From UBA1479 sp038109305 (GTDB taxonomy: Bacteria; Pseudomonadota; Alphaproteobacteria; Rhodospirillales; Casp-alpha2): a stretch of DNA of 64,000 nt. The position numbers and the translations under genes are program-made. The notes below the pieces were generated by a model. That model had not been told where the DNA came from and searched no databases. It saw only the letters and a program-made list of their open reading frames with translations. This document shows, in pieces, positions 18,917 to 27,948 of the stretch. The DNA lies in contig JAYNIR010000001.1 of NCBI GenBank assembly GCA_038109305.1, forward strand, positions 186,001-250,000. Direction: 5' to 3'. Position 1 is the stretch's first letter. The number at the start of each line of letters is the position of its first letter.

Positions 18917-19837
18917 TTAATCCAGGCGGACCCGCGCCAGCGGATGCGCCTGATCGACCAGCGCCTTCAGGCGTTCTTCCAGCACATGGGTATAGATTTG
19001 CGTCGTCGAGATATCGGCGTGGCCCAGCATCTGTTGCAGGGCACGCAGGTCGGCGCCATGCGCCAGCAGGTGGCTGGCAAAGGAATGCCGGAGTACGTGG
19101 GGCGACACCCGCCGGGTCGAAACGCCGGCGGCGGCGGCCAGTTCCTTCAACACCTGGCCGAACCGGGCGCGGGTCAGGTGCCCTTCGCGGCCGCGCGACG
19201 GAAATAGAAACCGGCCCGCTTCGTGCGACGGCGCCTCCTTGGGCAGAAAGCCATCACGGACCGCAAGATAGTCCGAAACCGCGTCACGGGCGGGGCCGCC
19301 GACGGGGACCATGCGTTCCTTGCCGCCCTTGCCGCGAACGACCAGAACCTGCCCATCCCGGCTGATCGCGGTGAGCGGCAGCCCGACCAGTTCCGACACG
19401 CGAAGCCCCGTCGCATAAAGAATTTCCAACAGCGCCACGGCGCGAAGTCCTCCGGCGCCCGGCCGTGCCCGCGCCGCCGATAACAGTGCCTCAACCTCGT
19501 CCTCGCTCAGATATTTCGGCAGCGACCGATCGAGCTTCGGCGCATCGACCGCCGCCGTCGGGTCGTCGTCGCGCATGCGCTCCGCCTGCAGAAACCGAAA
19601 AAACTGCCGAAGCGCCGACAGCTTCCGCGCCTGGGTCGACGGCGCCATCCCCGCGCCGGAAAGCCGTTTCAGAAATCCAGCAACGTCGTCCCGCTCGGCA
19701 GTTTCCGGCGGGACACCGCGCTTGCCGCAAAAGCCCTCGAAATCCGCAAGGTCACGGCCGTAGGAGTCTATGGTGTTAACCGCGGCGCCGCGCTCCGCCG
19801 CCAACATGTCGAGGAAAAGATCGATGGCGCGGAACAC
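18917..19837 (-). CDS. xerD: Tyrosine recombinase XerD
   Basis: Site-specific recombinase that resolves chromosome dimers at dif with XerC. The 306-residue protein has the N-terminal SAM-like core-binding domain (MLAAERGAAVNTIDSYGRDL) and a catalytic domain with the Arg in ATGLRVSELVGL, the Lys in VRGKGGKERMVP, HVLRHSFASHLL (His-x-x-Arg), LGHADISTTQIYTHV (His and nucleophilic Tyr). XerD is preferred to XerC because of the HLLAHGADLRALQQMLGHA wording and aroK neighbourhood. The start is GTG. It is the last gene of a minus-strand operon with a large exported protein and a small membrane protein, divergent from aroK. Confidence 0.92.
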   Translation of the reverse strand: MFRAIDLFLDMLAAERGAAVNTIDSYGRDLADFEGFCGKRGVPPETAERDDVAGFLKRLSGAGMAPSTQARKLSALRQFFRFLQAERMRDDDPTAAVDAPKLDRSLPKYLSEDEVEALLSAARARPGAGGLRAVALLEILYATGLRVSELVGLPLTAISRDGQVLVVRGKGGKERMVPVGGPARDAVSDYLAVRDGFLPKEAPSHEAGRFLFPSRGREGHLTRARFGQVLKELAAAAGVSTRRVSPHVLRHSFASHLLAHGADLRALQQMLGHADISTTQIYTHVLEERLKALVDQAHPLARVRLD

Positions 19838-19852
19838 TCGATCCCCCCGCGC

Positions 19853-21910
19853 CTAAAGCCCCGCCGCGAGAGCTGCTTCGAGCGCCAGGCCGCGGGCGGC
19901 TTTTTCCTCGCCGATCACCCGCAGACTGGCGACCGTCTGGCGCAGGGTGAATGCCGACGCGCTCCCGGGCCCGCCGTTGCCAAGGGCGGCCAGGGCCATC
20001 AGCAGGATTTCGCCCCGGTTGGGCGGCGGGCCGGCGGCCGCGCCCGGCTGCGGTAGCGCCGGTTGATCGATGGCGGCGGCCGAAACCGTCCCGGGAACCG
20101 CGCCGCCCGACGCATCGGCGACCGGCGCCGACCCTTCAAGCGATTTGGTCTCGGCGTTTTCCAAGCTTGCCCGCCGCTCTTCAATCCAGGCCGTCACCGC
20201 ATCGGTGACCGCGGCCAGACGAAACAGCAACGCCGGGTCGCCCGGTGTTGCGCCCGTCCCGGCCGGTGCCGGCGTTTCCGCGGGTTCAAGCGCCCGCCAG
20301 GCGGACAACGAAACGTCGTCGCCAAGGCCGCTTAGCAGCGCATAAAGCCGCGCCGCTTTTGCCGCCGCGCCGGCATCGCCTTTGATTGCCTGCCACCAAG
20401 CGTCCAGGTCGCGGGGTTCGTTCTCGAGTCCGATCGAGCCGACCAGCCGAGCCAGCGGCGTCAGGCGAACGAGTTCCGCCGCACTTTCTTTATGAAACAG
20501 CGCGCTTGCCTGCAGCAATTGCAGCCATGGGCGCGCCCCTTCCAGGTCCTGATTGGACAGCATCAACCTCACCGCCCCCGGCGCGAACCACAACATGGCC
20601 TGGGACGGTTCGATCTTGCGGACCAGGGGATGAAATACCCGGGCGGAGGCGCCGTATCGGCCTTCGGCGACGGCGGCGGATAATGCCTGCCCGATGATTT
20701 CCGCCTGCGCCGTCGGCACGGTCTGGGACAACGCCGCGTGATACAAAAGCGCGCGCGCGGGGGGCCCGCCGATTTCCTGGGCGCGGCTGAGCGGTTTGGA
20801 CAAATCGCCTGGTTCGAACTGCACGCTGGAATAAAGTTGGCGCATGGATTCCGTATCGAGAGCGCCCGCCGCCTCCGCCCGTTCCGCCGCCTCAAGCCGG
20901 ATATCGGCGGATACATTGGGGTTCACCGCGATGGCCCGAAGCACGCCCGGCCGGTCCGACTGCACGGCGTCCACCGGCAGCGGGGCTTCGGCCGCCCGCA
21001 CCATGGCAAGGAGAAGCCCGTCGGCATTGGTGATCGACGCGACCTCGCCTTTCTGGCCGCCCAAAAGACGGTCCGCCAGAAGCATGAATTCCGGCGCGCG
21101 GGTGCCCAGTTCGCTCATCATGCTGAGACCCAGTTCCGCCTTCGCCGGGTCGCCGGCCAGGATTTGGCAGAAGATCATGGACTTCTGCCAATAGGGCCCG
21201 TCCTGCGCCAAAATCTGCTGCATCGCGATGCCGCAGGCCCGCGCGTTATCGTTGGCGAGGAACCGGGCGTCGGCTTCGACTTTCAAAAGTTCCGGGTCGG
21301 TCACGTTGCCGGGGATCGCCGCCAAAAGCTCGCTGACACCGATCACGTCGCCCATCCCGGCGAGCAGCCGGACGCGTTTGGCAATCAGGCTGGCGGGCTT
21401 TTTGGGCGCACCGTCGGCGCCCGCGGCCGCCATGGCGGCGCGTTTCGGCGGCTCGGCCGATGTCAGCAATATCCGGCGCATCAACCCGCGCATCACCGGC
21501 GACGGCGTCTTCACCGGCACCCGGTCGAACATGCGGTCGACAAAGCCCCAGCCCGCACCCTGCCAAAGGTTTTGTCCCAGGCCGCCGTTGCCGGGACCGA
21601 GGGTGCCGACGGTTTCCAGGTCCACCTGGCCCAAGGCGTCGACCTGGACCGCCGGACCGACGGCGCCGGTGCCCGGCGGCAGGGCCGCGGGCGCTTCCGG
21701 TTTCGGCGTTTCGGTCTGCAACGGACGTTGCGGTTTCAACATCGTCGGCGGCGCCAAGGCGGCGGGCGCATCGGCGGCGGGCTGGGCCGTGGCGGGCTTT
21801 GCCAGCGCGGCCGGTTGCGGCGCCTGGGCAGGCGCCTGCCCGGCCGTCCAGATCGCGAGCACCGCGCCAAGCGCGGCGATGGCCGGCCGGTTACTTCGGA
21901 AACCGGTCAT
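19853..21910 (-). CDS. Large exported Ala/Pro-rich protein of unknown function
   Basis: About 685 residues. A signal peptide is visible at the N terminus (AIAALGAVLAIWTAGQAPAQA). A Pro/Ala-rich linker runs to about residue 85, then a mostly alpha-helical region with many Ala and Leu that looks like irregular TPR or solenoid repeats. A low-complexity Pro/Ala tail appears before the C terminus. I do not recognise a catalytic motif. Related proteins are found upstream of xerD in Rhodospirillales as far as I recall. A start 21 bases upstream (21931) is possible; 21910 is chosen because it makes a usual signal peptide. Its start overlaps the end of the small membrane protein gene by 20 bases, implying translational coupling. 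Confidence 0.75.
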   Translation of the reverse strand: MTGFRSNRPAIAALGAVLAIWTAGQAPAQAPQPAALAKPATAQPAADAPAALAPPTMLKPQRPLQTETPKPEAPAALPPGTGAVGPAVQVDALGQVDLETVGTLGPGNGGLGQNLWQGAGWGFVDRMFDRVPVKTPSPVMRGLMRRILLTSAEPPKRAAMAAAGADGAPKKPASLIAKRVRLLAGMGDVIGVSELLAAIPGNVTDPELLKVEADARFLANDNARACGIAMQQILAQDGPYWQKSMIFCQILAGDPAKAELGLSMMSELGTRAPEFMLLADRLLGGQKGEVASITNADGLLLAMVRAAEAPLPVDAVQSDRPGVLRAIAVNPNVSADIRLEAAERAEAAGALDTESMRQLYSSVQFEPGDLSKPLSRAQEIGGPPARALLYHAALSQTVPTAQAEIIGQALSAAVAEGRYGASARVFHPLVRKIEPSQAMLWFAPGAVRLMLSNQDLEGARPWLQLLQASALFHKESAAELVRLTPLARLVGSIGLENEPRDLDAWWQAIKGDAGAAAKAARLYALLSGLGDDVSLSAWRALEPAETPAPAGTGATPGDPALLFRLAAVTDAVTAWIEERRASLENAETKSLEGSAPVADASGGAVPGTVSAAAIDQPALPQPGAAAGPPPNRGEILLMALAALGNGGPGSASAFTLRQTVASLRVIGEEKAARGLALEAALAAGL

Positions 21911-22031
21911 CGGGCAGAACCTTTTCGACATTGTCGACGGGCGCCGGGAAATCCCAGGTCAGCAGAAACGTGCCGCCGCCGATGATAAGGGCCAAGGCAA
22001 CGAGAAGAATGATTTTGGATAGGCTTCGCAT
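21891..22031 (-). CDS. 46-residue single-span membrane protein
   Basis: A short gene: ATG at 22029-22031, TAA at 21891-21893. The protein starts MRSLSKIILLVALALIIGGG, one transmembrane helix with a positive N terminus, then a periplasmic tail FLLTWDFPAPVDNVEKVL ending PDDRFPK. The tail is charged and proline-bearing rather than random. The gene overlaps the start of the large exported protein by 20 bases in another frame, and both run toward xerD. Likely partner of that exported protein; function unknown. Confidence 0.7.
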   Translation of the reverse strand: MRSLSKIILLVALALIIGGGTFLLTWDFPAPVDNVEKVLPDDRFPK

Positions 22032-22292
22032 AAGGTCCAATTCAGCAGTTGCCGGTGATCAAGGCCGTAGCCGACCACTAGGTGAACGGGAATTCGGGCG
22101 GCGGATCACCGTAATCGGACCTCCGCATCGGAACAGACTCCCCGGCGCCGATCCCGGTGTTTGGGGTTTCGGATAGGTCTGGAGTATGGCATTTTTCCGG
22201 CGGCGCCATCGCGGGCGGAGTGTATCGGCTCCGCCAGAGGCGATCAACGTCATCAGCGCATGGTCCGCGTCGATCAGGCACAGAATCCCGAA

Positions 22293-22832
22293 ATGAGCAA
22301 GCAACCTACTGATAAAAAAAAAGAAATGATTGTCCTGGTCGGCCTGATGGGCGCCGGGAAAAGTTCCGTCGGCCGGGTGCTTTCGGGGCGGCTCGAGCTG
22401 CCGTTTGTCGACTCCGACGACGAGGTTGAACGCGCCGCCGGATGTTCGATCGAGGACATCTTCGAAATTTACGGCGAAGCCGCCTTCCGCGATGTCGAGG
22501 CCCGAGTGCTACGCCGCCTGCTGAGGGCGCCGGTCAAGATCATCGCCACCGGCGGCGGCGCCTACATGAACCCGAAAACCCGCGACCGGATCGCCCGCGC
22601 CGGCGTTTCGGTCTGGCTCCGGGCCGATCTGGATACGCTCGACCGCCGCACCCACCGCCGACAGGCGGGGCGTCCGCTCTTGAAACAGGGCGACGCGCGG
22701 GCGAAACTGAAAACCCTGATGGATGAACGCTACCCCGTCTACGCCGAAGCCGACATCATCGTCGACAGCGTCGACGAAGCGCCGGAGGCGACCGCGGATA
22801 AAATCCTGACCCAACTGGCCGAACGCACATGA
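22293..22832 (+). CDS. aroK: Shikimate kinase
   Basis: Phosphorylates shikimate at the 3-hydroxyl with ATP, fifth step of the chorismate pathway. About 179 residues. P-loop GLMGAGKSSVGR, shikimate-binding DSDDEVE and GGGAY, and the lid arginine region RRTHRRQAGRPLL are all present. An open frame extends 132 bases further upstream, but the ATG at 22293 suits the family. A run of nine A bases (22314-22322) lies early in the gene; an in-frame ATG follows it at 22326. The stop overlaps aroB in ATGA. Confidence 0.95.
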   Translation: MSKQPTDKKKEMIVLVGLMGAGKSSVGRVLSGRLELPFVDSDDEVERAAGCSIEDIFEIYGEAAFRDVEARVLRRLLRAPVKIIATGGGAYMNPKTRDRIARAGVSVWLRADLDTLDRRTHRRQAGRPLLKQGDARAKLKTLMDERYPVYAEADIIVDSVDEAPEATADKILTQLAERT

Positions 22833-23959
22833 TCCGAGACGACCTCACCGAAACACTGACCGTCCATCTGGGCGACCGCAGTTACGACATTCTGATCGGC
22901 GACGGCCTGATCGAACGCGCCGGCAGCCTGATGAAGCCGCTGATGGCTTCGTCGCGGGCGGTCATCATCACCGACGAAAACGTCGCCGACGTCGCGCTTG
23001 CGCCGCTTAGGGCTTCGCTTGACGCGGCTGGGCTCAACCATGCCGCGGTCCTGCTGGAACCCGGCGAACAGGCCAAGGACTTCGCTCACCTGGAAGGCGT
23101 GACCAGCGAACTTCTGGACATGGGCGTCGACCGCAAGACGACGCTGATCGCGCTCGGCGGCGGGGTGATCGGCGACCTGGTCGGCGTCTGCGCGGCGCTG
23201 ACCCTTCGCGGCCTCGATTTCATTCAGGTACCGACGACTCTGCTGGCCCAGGTCGACAGTTCCGTCGGCGGCAAGACAGCGATCAACACGTCACACGGCA
23301 AAAACCTGGTCGGTGCGTTTTATCAGCCGCGTCTGGTGCTGGCCGATACGGGCGTCCTCGACAGCCTGCCGCCCCGTGAACTTCGCGCCGGATATGCCGA
23401 GGTCGTGAAATACGGCTGCATCGACATGCCAGATTTCTTCACCTGGCTGGAGCAAAACGGCCCCGCCCTGCTGGCCGGCGACGGGGAAGCGCGCCGCCAC
23501 GCCATCAAGACCTGCTGCGCCGCCAAGGCGCGGATCGTCAGCGCCGATGAAACCGAACAAGGTCAGCGTGCGTTGTTGAACCTGGGCCATACGTTCGGCC
23601 ACGCGTTGGAGGCGGAAGTCGGGTTCAACGACACCCTGTTGCACGGGGAATCCGTCGCCATCGGCATGGTCATGGCGATGCGTCTGTCGGCCCGCCTCGG
23701 CCACTTGAAAGGCAACGACGCCGGCCGCCTGTCCGCCCACCTGGACGCCACCGGCCTGCCGTCGGGGCTTTCGGGACTTGCCGCCGAAGGCTGGTCCGCC
23801 GAACGCCTTGCCAGACACATGAAAAGCGACAAAAAAACCGAGAGCGGCCGGCTGACCTTTATCCTGTGCCACGCCATCGGCGAGGCGTTTATTGAAAAGA
23901 ACGTGCCCGAAGACGCCGTGATCCCGGTGCTACAGGAATTCCTGAACGCCGCCCGATAA
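22829..23959 (+). CDS. aroB: 3-dehydroquinate synthase
   Basis: Converts DAHP to 3-dehydroquinate with NAD and a divalent metal. The 376-residue length is usual. NAD-binding GGGVIGDLVGVCAA, the QVPTTLLAQVDSSVGGKTA segment and the metal-binding histidines in LNLGHTFGHALE and LLHGESVAIGM are visible. Start overlaps aroK by four bases, so the pair is co-translated; a CorC-like membrane protein follows after 50 bases. Confidence 0.97.
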   Translation: MIRDDLTETLTVHLGDRSYDILIGDGLIERAGSLMKPLMASSRAVIITDENVADVALAPLRASLDAAGLNHAAVLLEPGEQAKDFAHLEGVTSELLDMGVDRKTTLIALGGGVIGDLVGVCAALTLRGLDFIQVPTTLLAQVDSSVGGKTAINTSHGKNLVGAFYQPRLVLADTGVLDSLPPRELRAGYAEVVKYGCIDMPDFFTWLEQNGPALLAGDGEARRHAIKTCCAAKARIVSADETEQGQRALLNLGHTFGHALEAEVGFNDTLLHGESVAIGMVMAMRLSARLGHLKGNDAGRLSAHLDATGLPSGLSGLAAEGWSAERLARHMKSDKKTESGRLTFILCHAIGEAFIEKNVPEDAVIPVLQEFLNAAR

Positions 23960-24009
23960 GCGGCGTTCAGGCGGATTAAGCAACTTCATCCCGAACTGCG
24001 AGCAATCCC

Positions 24010-25269
24010 ATGTTGACGACCCTGACAATCATTCTGTTCCTGCTTGTTCTTTCCGGATTTTTCTCCGGTGCAGAAACCGCGCTGACGGCTTCGTCGCAGC
24101 CGCTTATGCACCGGCTCGAACTCGCTGGCGACAAGCGCGCGATCATCGTCAACAAGCTCTATGCGCAGAAAGAACGGCTGATCGGCGCCATCCTGTTGGG
24201 CAACAATCTGGTCAACATCCTGGCGTCGTCGATTGCCACCAGTCTGCTGATCACCGCGTTCGGCAAAGCGGGCGTTGCCTATGCGACGGTGGTGATGACG
24301 CTGTTGGTTTTGATCTTTTCCGAAGTCATGCCCAAGACGTATGCAATCAAGAACGCCAACACGATGGCGCTTTCCGTCGCGCCCGCCGTGCGGTTTGTCG
24401 TTGCGATCCTGTCGCCGATCACACATACGGTTGAAATCATAGTCACCGGACTGTTCCGGGTCATGGGCATCGACATCCGCGCCGCCGACGACGCCGAACA
24501 CGAGCCCGAAGAAGAGCTGCGCGGCGCCATCGAACTGCACACCGGCGACGAGGAAACAGTGCTTGAGCGGGTCATGCTGCGGAGCGTTCTGGACCTTGCC
24601 GACGTTCAGGTCGGCGAAATCATGGTCCACCGGTCGGGCCTGCACACCCTGAACGCTGAACTGCCCGCCGACGAATTGATTTCGGGCGTGCTCGATAGCC
24701 CCTATACCCGCATCCCGATCTGGCGGGGCGAGCCCGACAACATCGTCGGCGTGATCCACGCCAAGGCGCTGTTCCGCGCCGTCCGCGCCGCCGACGGCGA
24801 CACCGGCAAGATCGATGTCGTGGCGCTCGCGTCCGAGCCCTGGTTCATTCCGGAAACAACGCCGCTGTTGGATCAGTTGGAAGCCTTTCGCGCCCGGCGC
24901 GAGCACTTCGCCCTAGTCGTCGACGAATACGGCAGCCTGGAAGGCATCGTGACGCTGGAAGACATCTTGGAAGAAATCGTCGGCGAGATCGATGACGAGC
25001 ACGACGAAACCGTCGCCGGCGTGGTTCAGCGCGAGGACGGCTCGTTCGAGGTCGAGGGCTCGGTCACCATCCGGGACCTGAACCGGCTTTATCAATTCGG
25101 TCTGCCCGATGAAGAAGCCTCCACCGTCGCCGGCCTGATCCTGCACGAAGCCCGGCGGATCCCGGACAGGGGCCAGTCTTTCATGTTTTTCAGGTTCCGG
25201 TTTGACATCCTGGAACGCCGCCGCCACCAGGTGACATTGGTCAGGATTACACCGCCGCCGGCGTCCTGA
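24010..25269 (+). CDS. HlyC/CorC-family membrane protein (DUF21, CBS pair, CorC_HlyC)
   Basis: A 419-residue membrane protein. The N-terminal DUF21 (CNNM) domain has about four hydrophobic segments with the motif LSGFFSGAETALTAS and LLGNNLVNILASS. A CBS pair (about 200-325) includes EIMVHRSGLHTLNAEL and LVVDEYGSLEGIVTLEDILEEIVGEI, a family hallmark. A CorC_HlyC domain closes the protein. Family members are linked to Mg2+ export or efflux and ion homeostasis; older haemolysin labels are misleading. It follows aroB and may share its transcript. Confidence 0.9.
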   Translation: MLTTLTIILFLLVLSGFFSGAETALTASSQPLMHRLELAGDKRAIIVNKLYAQKERLIGAILLGNNLVNILASSIATSLLITAFGKAGVAYATVVMTLLVLIFSEVMPKTYAIKNANTMALSVAPAVRFVVAILSPITHTVEIIVTGLFRVMGIDIRAADDAEHEPEEELRGAIELHTGDEETVLERVMLRSVLDLADVQVGEIMVHRSGLHTLNAELPADELISGVLDSPYTRIPIWRGEPDNIVGVIHAKALFRAVRAADGDTGKIDVVALASEPWFIPETTPLLDQLEAFRARREHFALVVDEYGSLEGIVTLEDILEEIVGEIDDEHDETVAGVVQREDGSFEVEGSVTIRDLNRLYQFGLPDEEASTVAGLILHEARRIPDRGQSFMFFRFRFDILERRRHQVTLVRITPPPAS

Positions 25270-25417
25270 AACGGCCGGAAACCTAGGAATTCCCGACTTC
25301 GGCGGCGAATTCAAAGGCTTATCTTCAAAACCCTTTAGGGGTATACTGTCCGATTGCGGGCGGCCCGCGCGCCGGCCGGTGGATCAGCCTCCGGGCTCTC
25401 GACCCAAGGAAGACGCC

Positions 25418-25867
25418 ATGCAGCGAAAGATCATTCCGGATATCGTGAAACCGCACGAAATGACCGCCACGACCGTGGACGCGACCGCGCTTGAGGCAGC
25501 GGACGCCATGGCCAAGGCGAACACGGCGGCGATCGTCGTGGTCGACGGCGGCGACAAGCTTATCGGCATCGTCACCGAACGGGACCTTGCCCGCCGCGTC
25601 GTGGCAAAGGACATTCAACCCAACGCGGCCAAGGTCGCCGACATCATGACGCCCAACCCGGATACGCTGAGCCCCGACGACCCGGCCGCCGACGCGCTTG
25701 AGCTGATGCTGACCAAACGCTATCGCCATCTGCCGGTGACCGACGACGGCGGCCGGTGCATCGCTATGGTTTCGATCCGCGACCTATACGCCGCGGTCAA
25801 GGAAAGCCTTGAGGAAAACATCCGGGAAACCGAGGCCTTCGTATTCGGCGACCGATACAGCGCCTGA
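25418..25867 (+). CDS. CBS-domain protein
   Basis: A 149-residue soluble protein made of one pair of CBS domains (about 10-65 and 75-130), with IVTERDLARRVVAKD and DIMTPNPDTLSPDDPA marking the usual signature. CBS pairs bind adenosyl ligands and regulate partner proteins. An open frame extends upstream, but AAGGAAGA sits just before the ATG at 25418. TATACT at 25342 could be a -10 box for its own promoter. Partner unknown. Confidence 0.85.
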   Translation: MQRKIIPDIVKPHEMTATTVDATALEAADAMAKANTAAIVVVDGGDKLIGIVTERDLARRVVAKDIQPNAAKVADIMTPNPDTLSPDDPAADALELMLTKRYRHLPVTDDGGRCIAMVSIRDLYAAVKESLEENIRETEAFVFGDRYSA

Positions 25868-26004
25868 CGGCCGCCGCGCCGCCCGCCGCCGGGCGACCCC
25901 CTTTCAGCCGCACGAGGCTGGGATCGGCGCTTGCCCTTGGGCGGCGCCTGCCGATAATGTTCTGCCGCCGACACCAGCCACGCCAATCCGAACAGGGACC
26001 CGCC

Positions 26005-26601
26005 ATGCACCTCAGCAAACCGGCACCGCGCAAACACATTCACACCCGTAGTATCGAATGCCAAGGCTATAAGCGGGACGACGGGCTGTGGGATATCGAA
26101 GGCCGCATCACTGACACCAAAACCTACAGCTTCGCCAACCGGGACCGGGACGGCATCCAAGCCGGCGAGCCGGTGCACGACATGCTGATCCGGGTCACGC
26201 TCGACGACGACATGGTCGTCAAGGCGGCGGAGGCCAAGACCGCGTCCGGCCCCTACACCATCTGCGGCGACATCAACGCGGCGTTCGCCGGGATTGCGGG
26301 CCTAAGGATCGGTCCGGGCTGGCGCAAGGCGGTTACGGCGGTGATGGGCGGTGCAAAGGGTTGCACCCACCTGCGTGATCTGTTGATGGGACCGGTCGCG
26401 GTAACGGCGTTCCAGACCATCTACCCCATGAAGGCGCACGAAAAGAACGAAAGCGCGACTGAGTCGGGCGTTCCCGTCCCCGGCAAAAAGCCGATGCTGC
26501 TGGATACCTGTTATGCGCTTCGCGCGTCGGGCCCCGTGGCCGAACGCCGTTGGCCCGAGTTCTTTACCCCCGAAAAAGACGACGACGCGGCCGCCAACTG
26601 A
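26005..26601 (+). CDS. DUF2889-family protein
   Basis: About 198 residues. The block RSIECQGYKRDDGLWDIEG, then RVTLDDDMVVKAAEAKT and GCTHLRDLLMGPVAVTAFQT matches DUF2889 proteins, small cytoplasmic proteins common in alpha- and betaproteobacteria. Conserved Cys and His residues (CTHL and two others) could bind metal, but no function is established. The start at 26005 is chosen because the conserved part begins just after it. Confidence 0.8.
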   Translation: MHLSKPAPRKHIHTRSIECQGYKRDDGLWDIEGRITDTKTYSFANRDRDGIQAGEPVHDMLIRVTLDDDMVVKAAEAKTASGPYTICGDINAAFAGIAGLRIGPGWRKAVTAVMGGAKGCTHLRDLLMGPVAVTAFQTIYPMKAHEKNESATESGVPVPGKKPMLLDTCYALRASGPVAERRWPEFFTPEKDDDAAAN

Positions 26602-26667
26602 TCCGGAGGCTGGTCCGGGTGCGCGTCGCGCCCGGCGAGACCTGTCAATTCATGGGATTGCCGCGGA

Positions 26668-26943
26668 TCAGGCGAACACGCGCAGTGCGCGTTCCGCATT
26701 GCCTGCCTTCAGGGCGCCGCCATGGTTCGCCGCCATGCGGAAATAGGTCACGATAAACGCCCGGACCGTTCAGGTCCGGCTCGACCGCCCGCGCACGTCC
26801 TCGACCATCGTCACGACTTCGTGCGGGGTCATTTTCTCGCACACGCAAATCTCGTCGAATGCCTCCCAGGTCGCCGTTTCCAGGCGCAGGCTCGTCCGCC
26901 GCCCGTGTACGGTGACATTCCGGCTCACCAATTGATTTTGCAT
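26668..26943 (-). pseudogene. Ribbon-helix-helix protein gene split by an in-frame TGA
   Basis: From ATG 26941-26943 the frame reads SRNVTVHGRRTSLRLE, ATWEAFDEIC and MTPHEVVTMVEDV, the pattern of RHH_4 proteins (short DNA-binding regulators). TGA at 26770-26772 interrupts after SSRT, but the same frame continues as TVRAFIVTYFRMAANHGG, which is exactly the expected C-terminal helix, to a second TGA at 26668-26670. The gene thus looks whole except for one nonsense codon. Readthrough cannot be excluded from sequence. It is convergent with the DUF2889 gene. Confidence 0.75.
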
Positions 26944-27242
26944 TTATTCCCTCTTTTTTTGCACCGCCACATTCCCGGGCCTGCCGAATACGTGCCGCCG
27001 GACTTGTTTCCCGGTCGCGCTCGCGCGAACCGGTTCCGTTCCTACATCCGCCCGACCGGCCCGAAATTCCGTGCCGGGCCGACCAGCTTTAACCGGGTCA
27101 AGAGTCGATAAATTTCAAATCTGTTTCAAGTTAGACAAAGGTTACAGGTCGCGACTTGCAACCAACCTGAACTTTGGCTGCTGGCATTTCCGAAATGCGC
27201 TGCCGCTTGCCACTTGGGCAGGCCGGGCGCATAGTGACATGT
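26944..27242. other. Intergenic region between RHH gene and J-protein gene
   Basis: About 300 bases holding the divergent promoters of the RHH gene and the J-protein gene. The RHH ATG is preceded by an AT-rich AAAAAAAGAGGGAATAA that contains GAGGG as ribosome-binding site. No gene, repeat or clear operator is seen. Confidence 0.4.
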
Positions 27243-27809
27243 ATGACGAATCTGACCAAAAACCGGGATAATCAAAGGCCTGACGGGGTTCGCGCGTGCG
27301 AATGGCCGGGTTGCCCCGGCGACGGTGAATTCAAAGCGCCGCGGTCCCGCGAAGCGCTGAACGATTACCGCTGGTTCTGCCTTGACCACGTGCGTGAATA
27401 CAATCGTAACTGGAACTATTACCGCGGCATGAACGAGGACGAGGTAGAAGAAGACGTCCGCCGCGACACCACCTGGCACCGGCCGACCTGGAAGCTGGGT
27501 TCGGGCGATTCTTTCAAGGCCGCTCAGGCGAAATTCTGGGATCCGCTGGGCGTCGCAGACGCCGCCCGGGACGCCGATGCCCGCGCCCAAGGCGTAACCC
27601 AGACCCCGGCGCCGGACGCCAAAACGTCGCGGGCGCTGGCGGTATTCGACCTGGAAGTCCCGATTTCCGCCGAAACCGTCAAATCCCGGTACAAAGAACT
27701 TGTGAAACGCCACCACCCGGACGCCAACGGGGGCACCAAGGCGGCGGAGGAGAAATTCAAACAAGTTACCGAGGCCTATGAGACGATCGTGGCCTTCCTT
27801 AATCCCTGA
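27243..27809 (+). CDS. DnaJ-domain protein upstream of cobS
   Basis: About 188 residues. The C-terminal J domain has the HPD tripeptide in VKRHHPDANGG, which stimulates Hsp70 (DnaK). The N-terminal part has CEWPGC and a later CLDHVREYN, a possible Cys-Cys-Cys-His metal site, plus WNYYRGM and WHRPTWKLG. This architecture is typical of an alphaproteobacterial J protein located next to cobS. Client unknown. An open frame runs 69 bases upstream; ATG at 27243 is favoured because conservation begins there. Confidence 0.85.
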   Translation: MTNLTKNRDNQRPDGVRACEWPGCPGDGEFKAPRSREALNDYRWFCLDHVREYNRNWNYYRGMNEDEVEEDVRRDTTWHRPTWKLGSGDSFKAAQAKFWDPLGVADAARDADARAQGVTQTPAPDAKTSRALAVFDLEVPISAETVKSRYKELVKRHHPDANGGTKAAEEKFKQVTEAYETIVAFLNP

Positions 27810-27948
27810 ATTGGGCCCGAACCGGCCCTATCTGCCCCCCGGCGCTCGACCCTTGACTGAGGGGCCCCAAACGCCTACGAAAACTCGCAAATCAGCCGCC
27901 GGCAGGGCCGCCGGCCCGCCCATCGGCTTACAATCTGGAAAGACCGGC

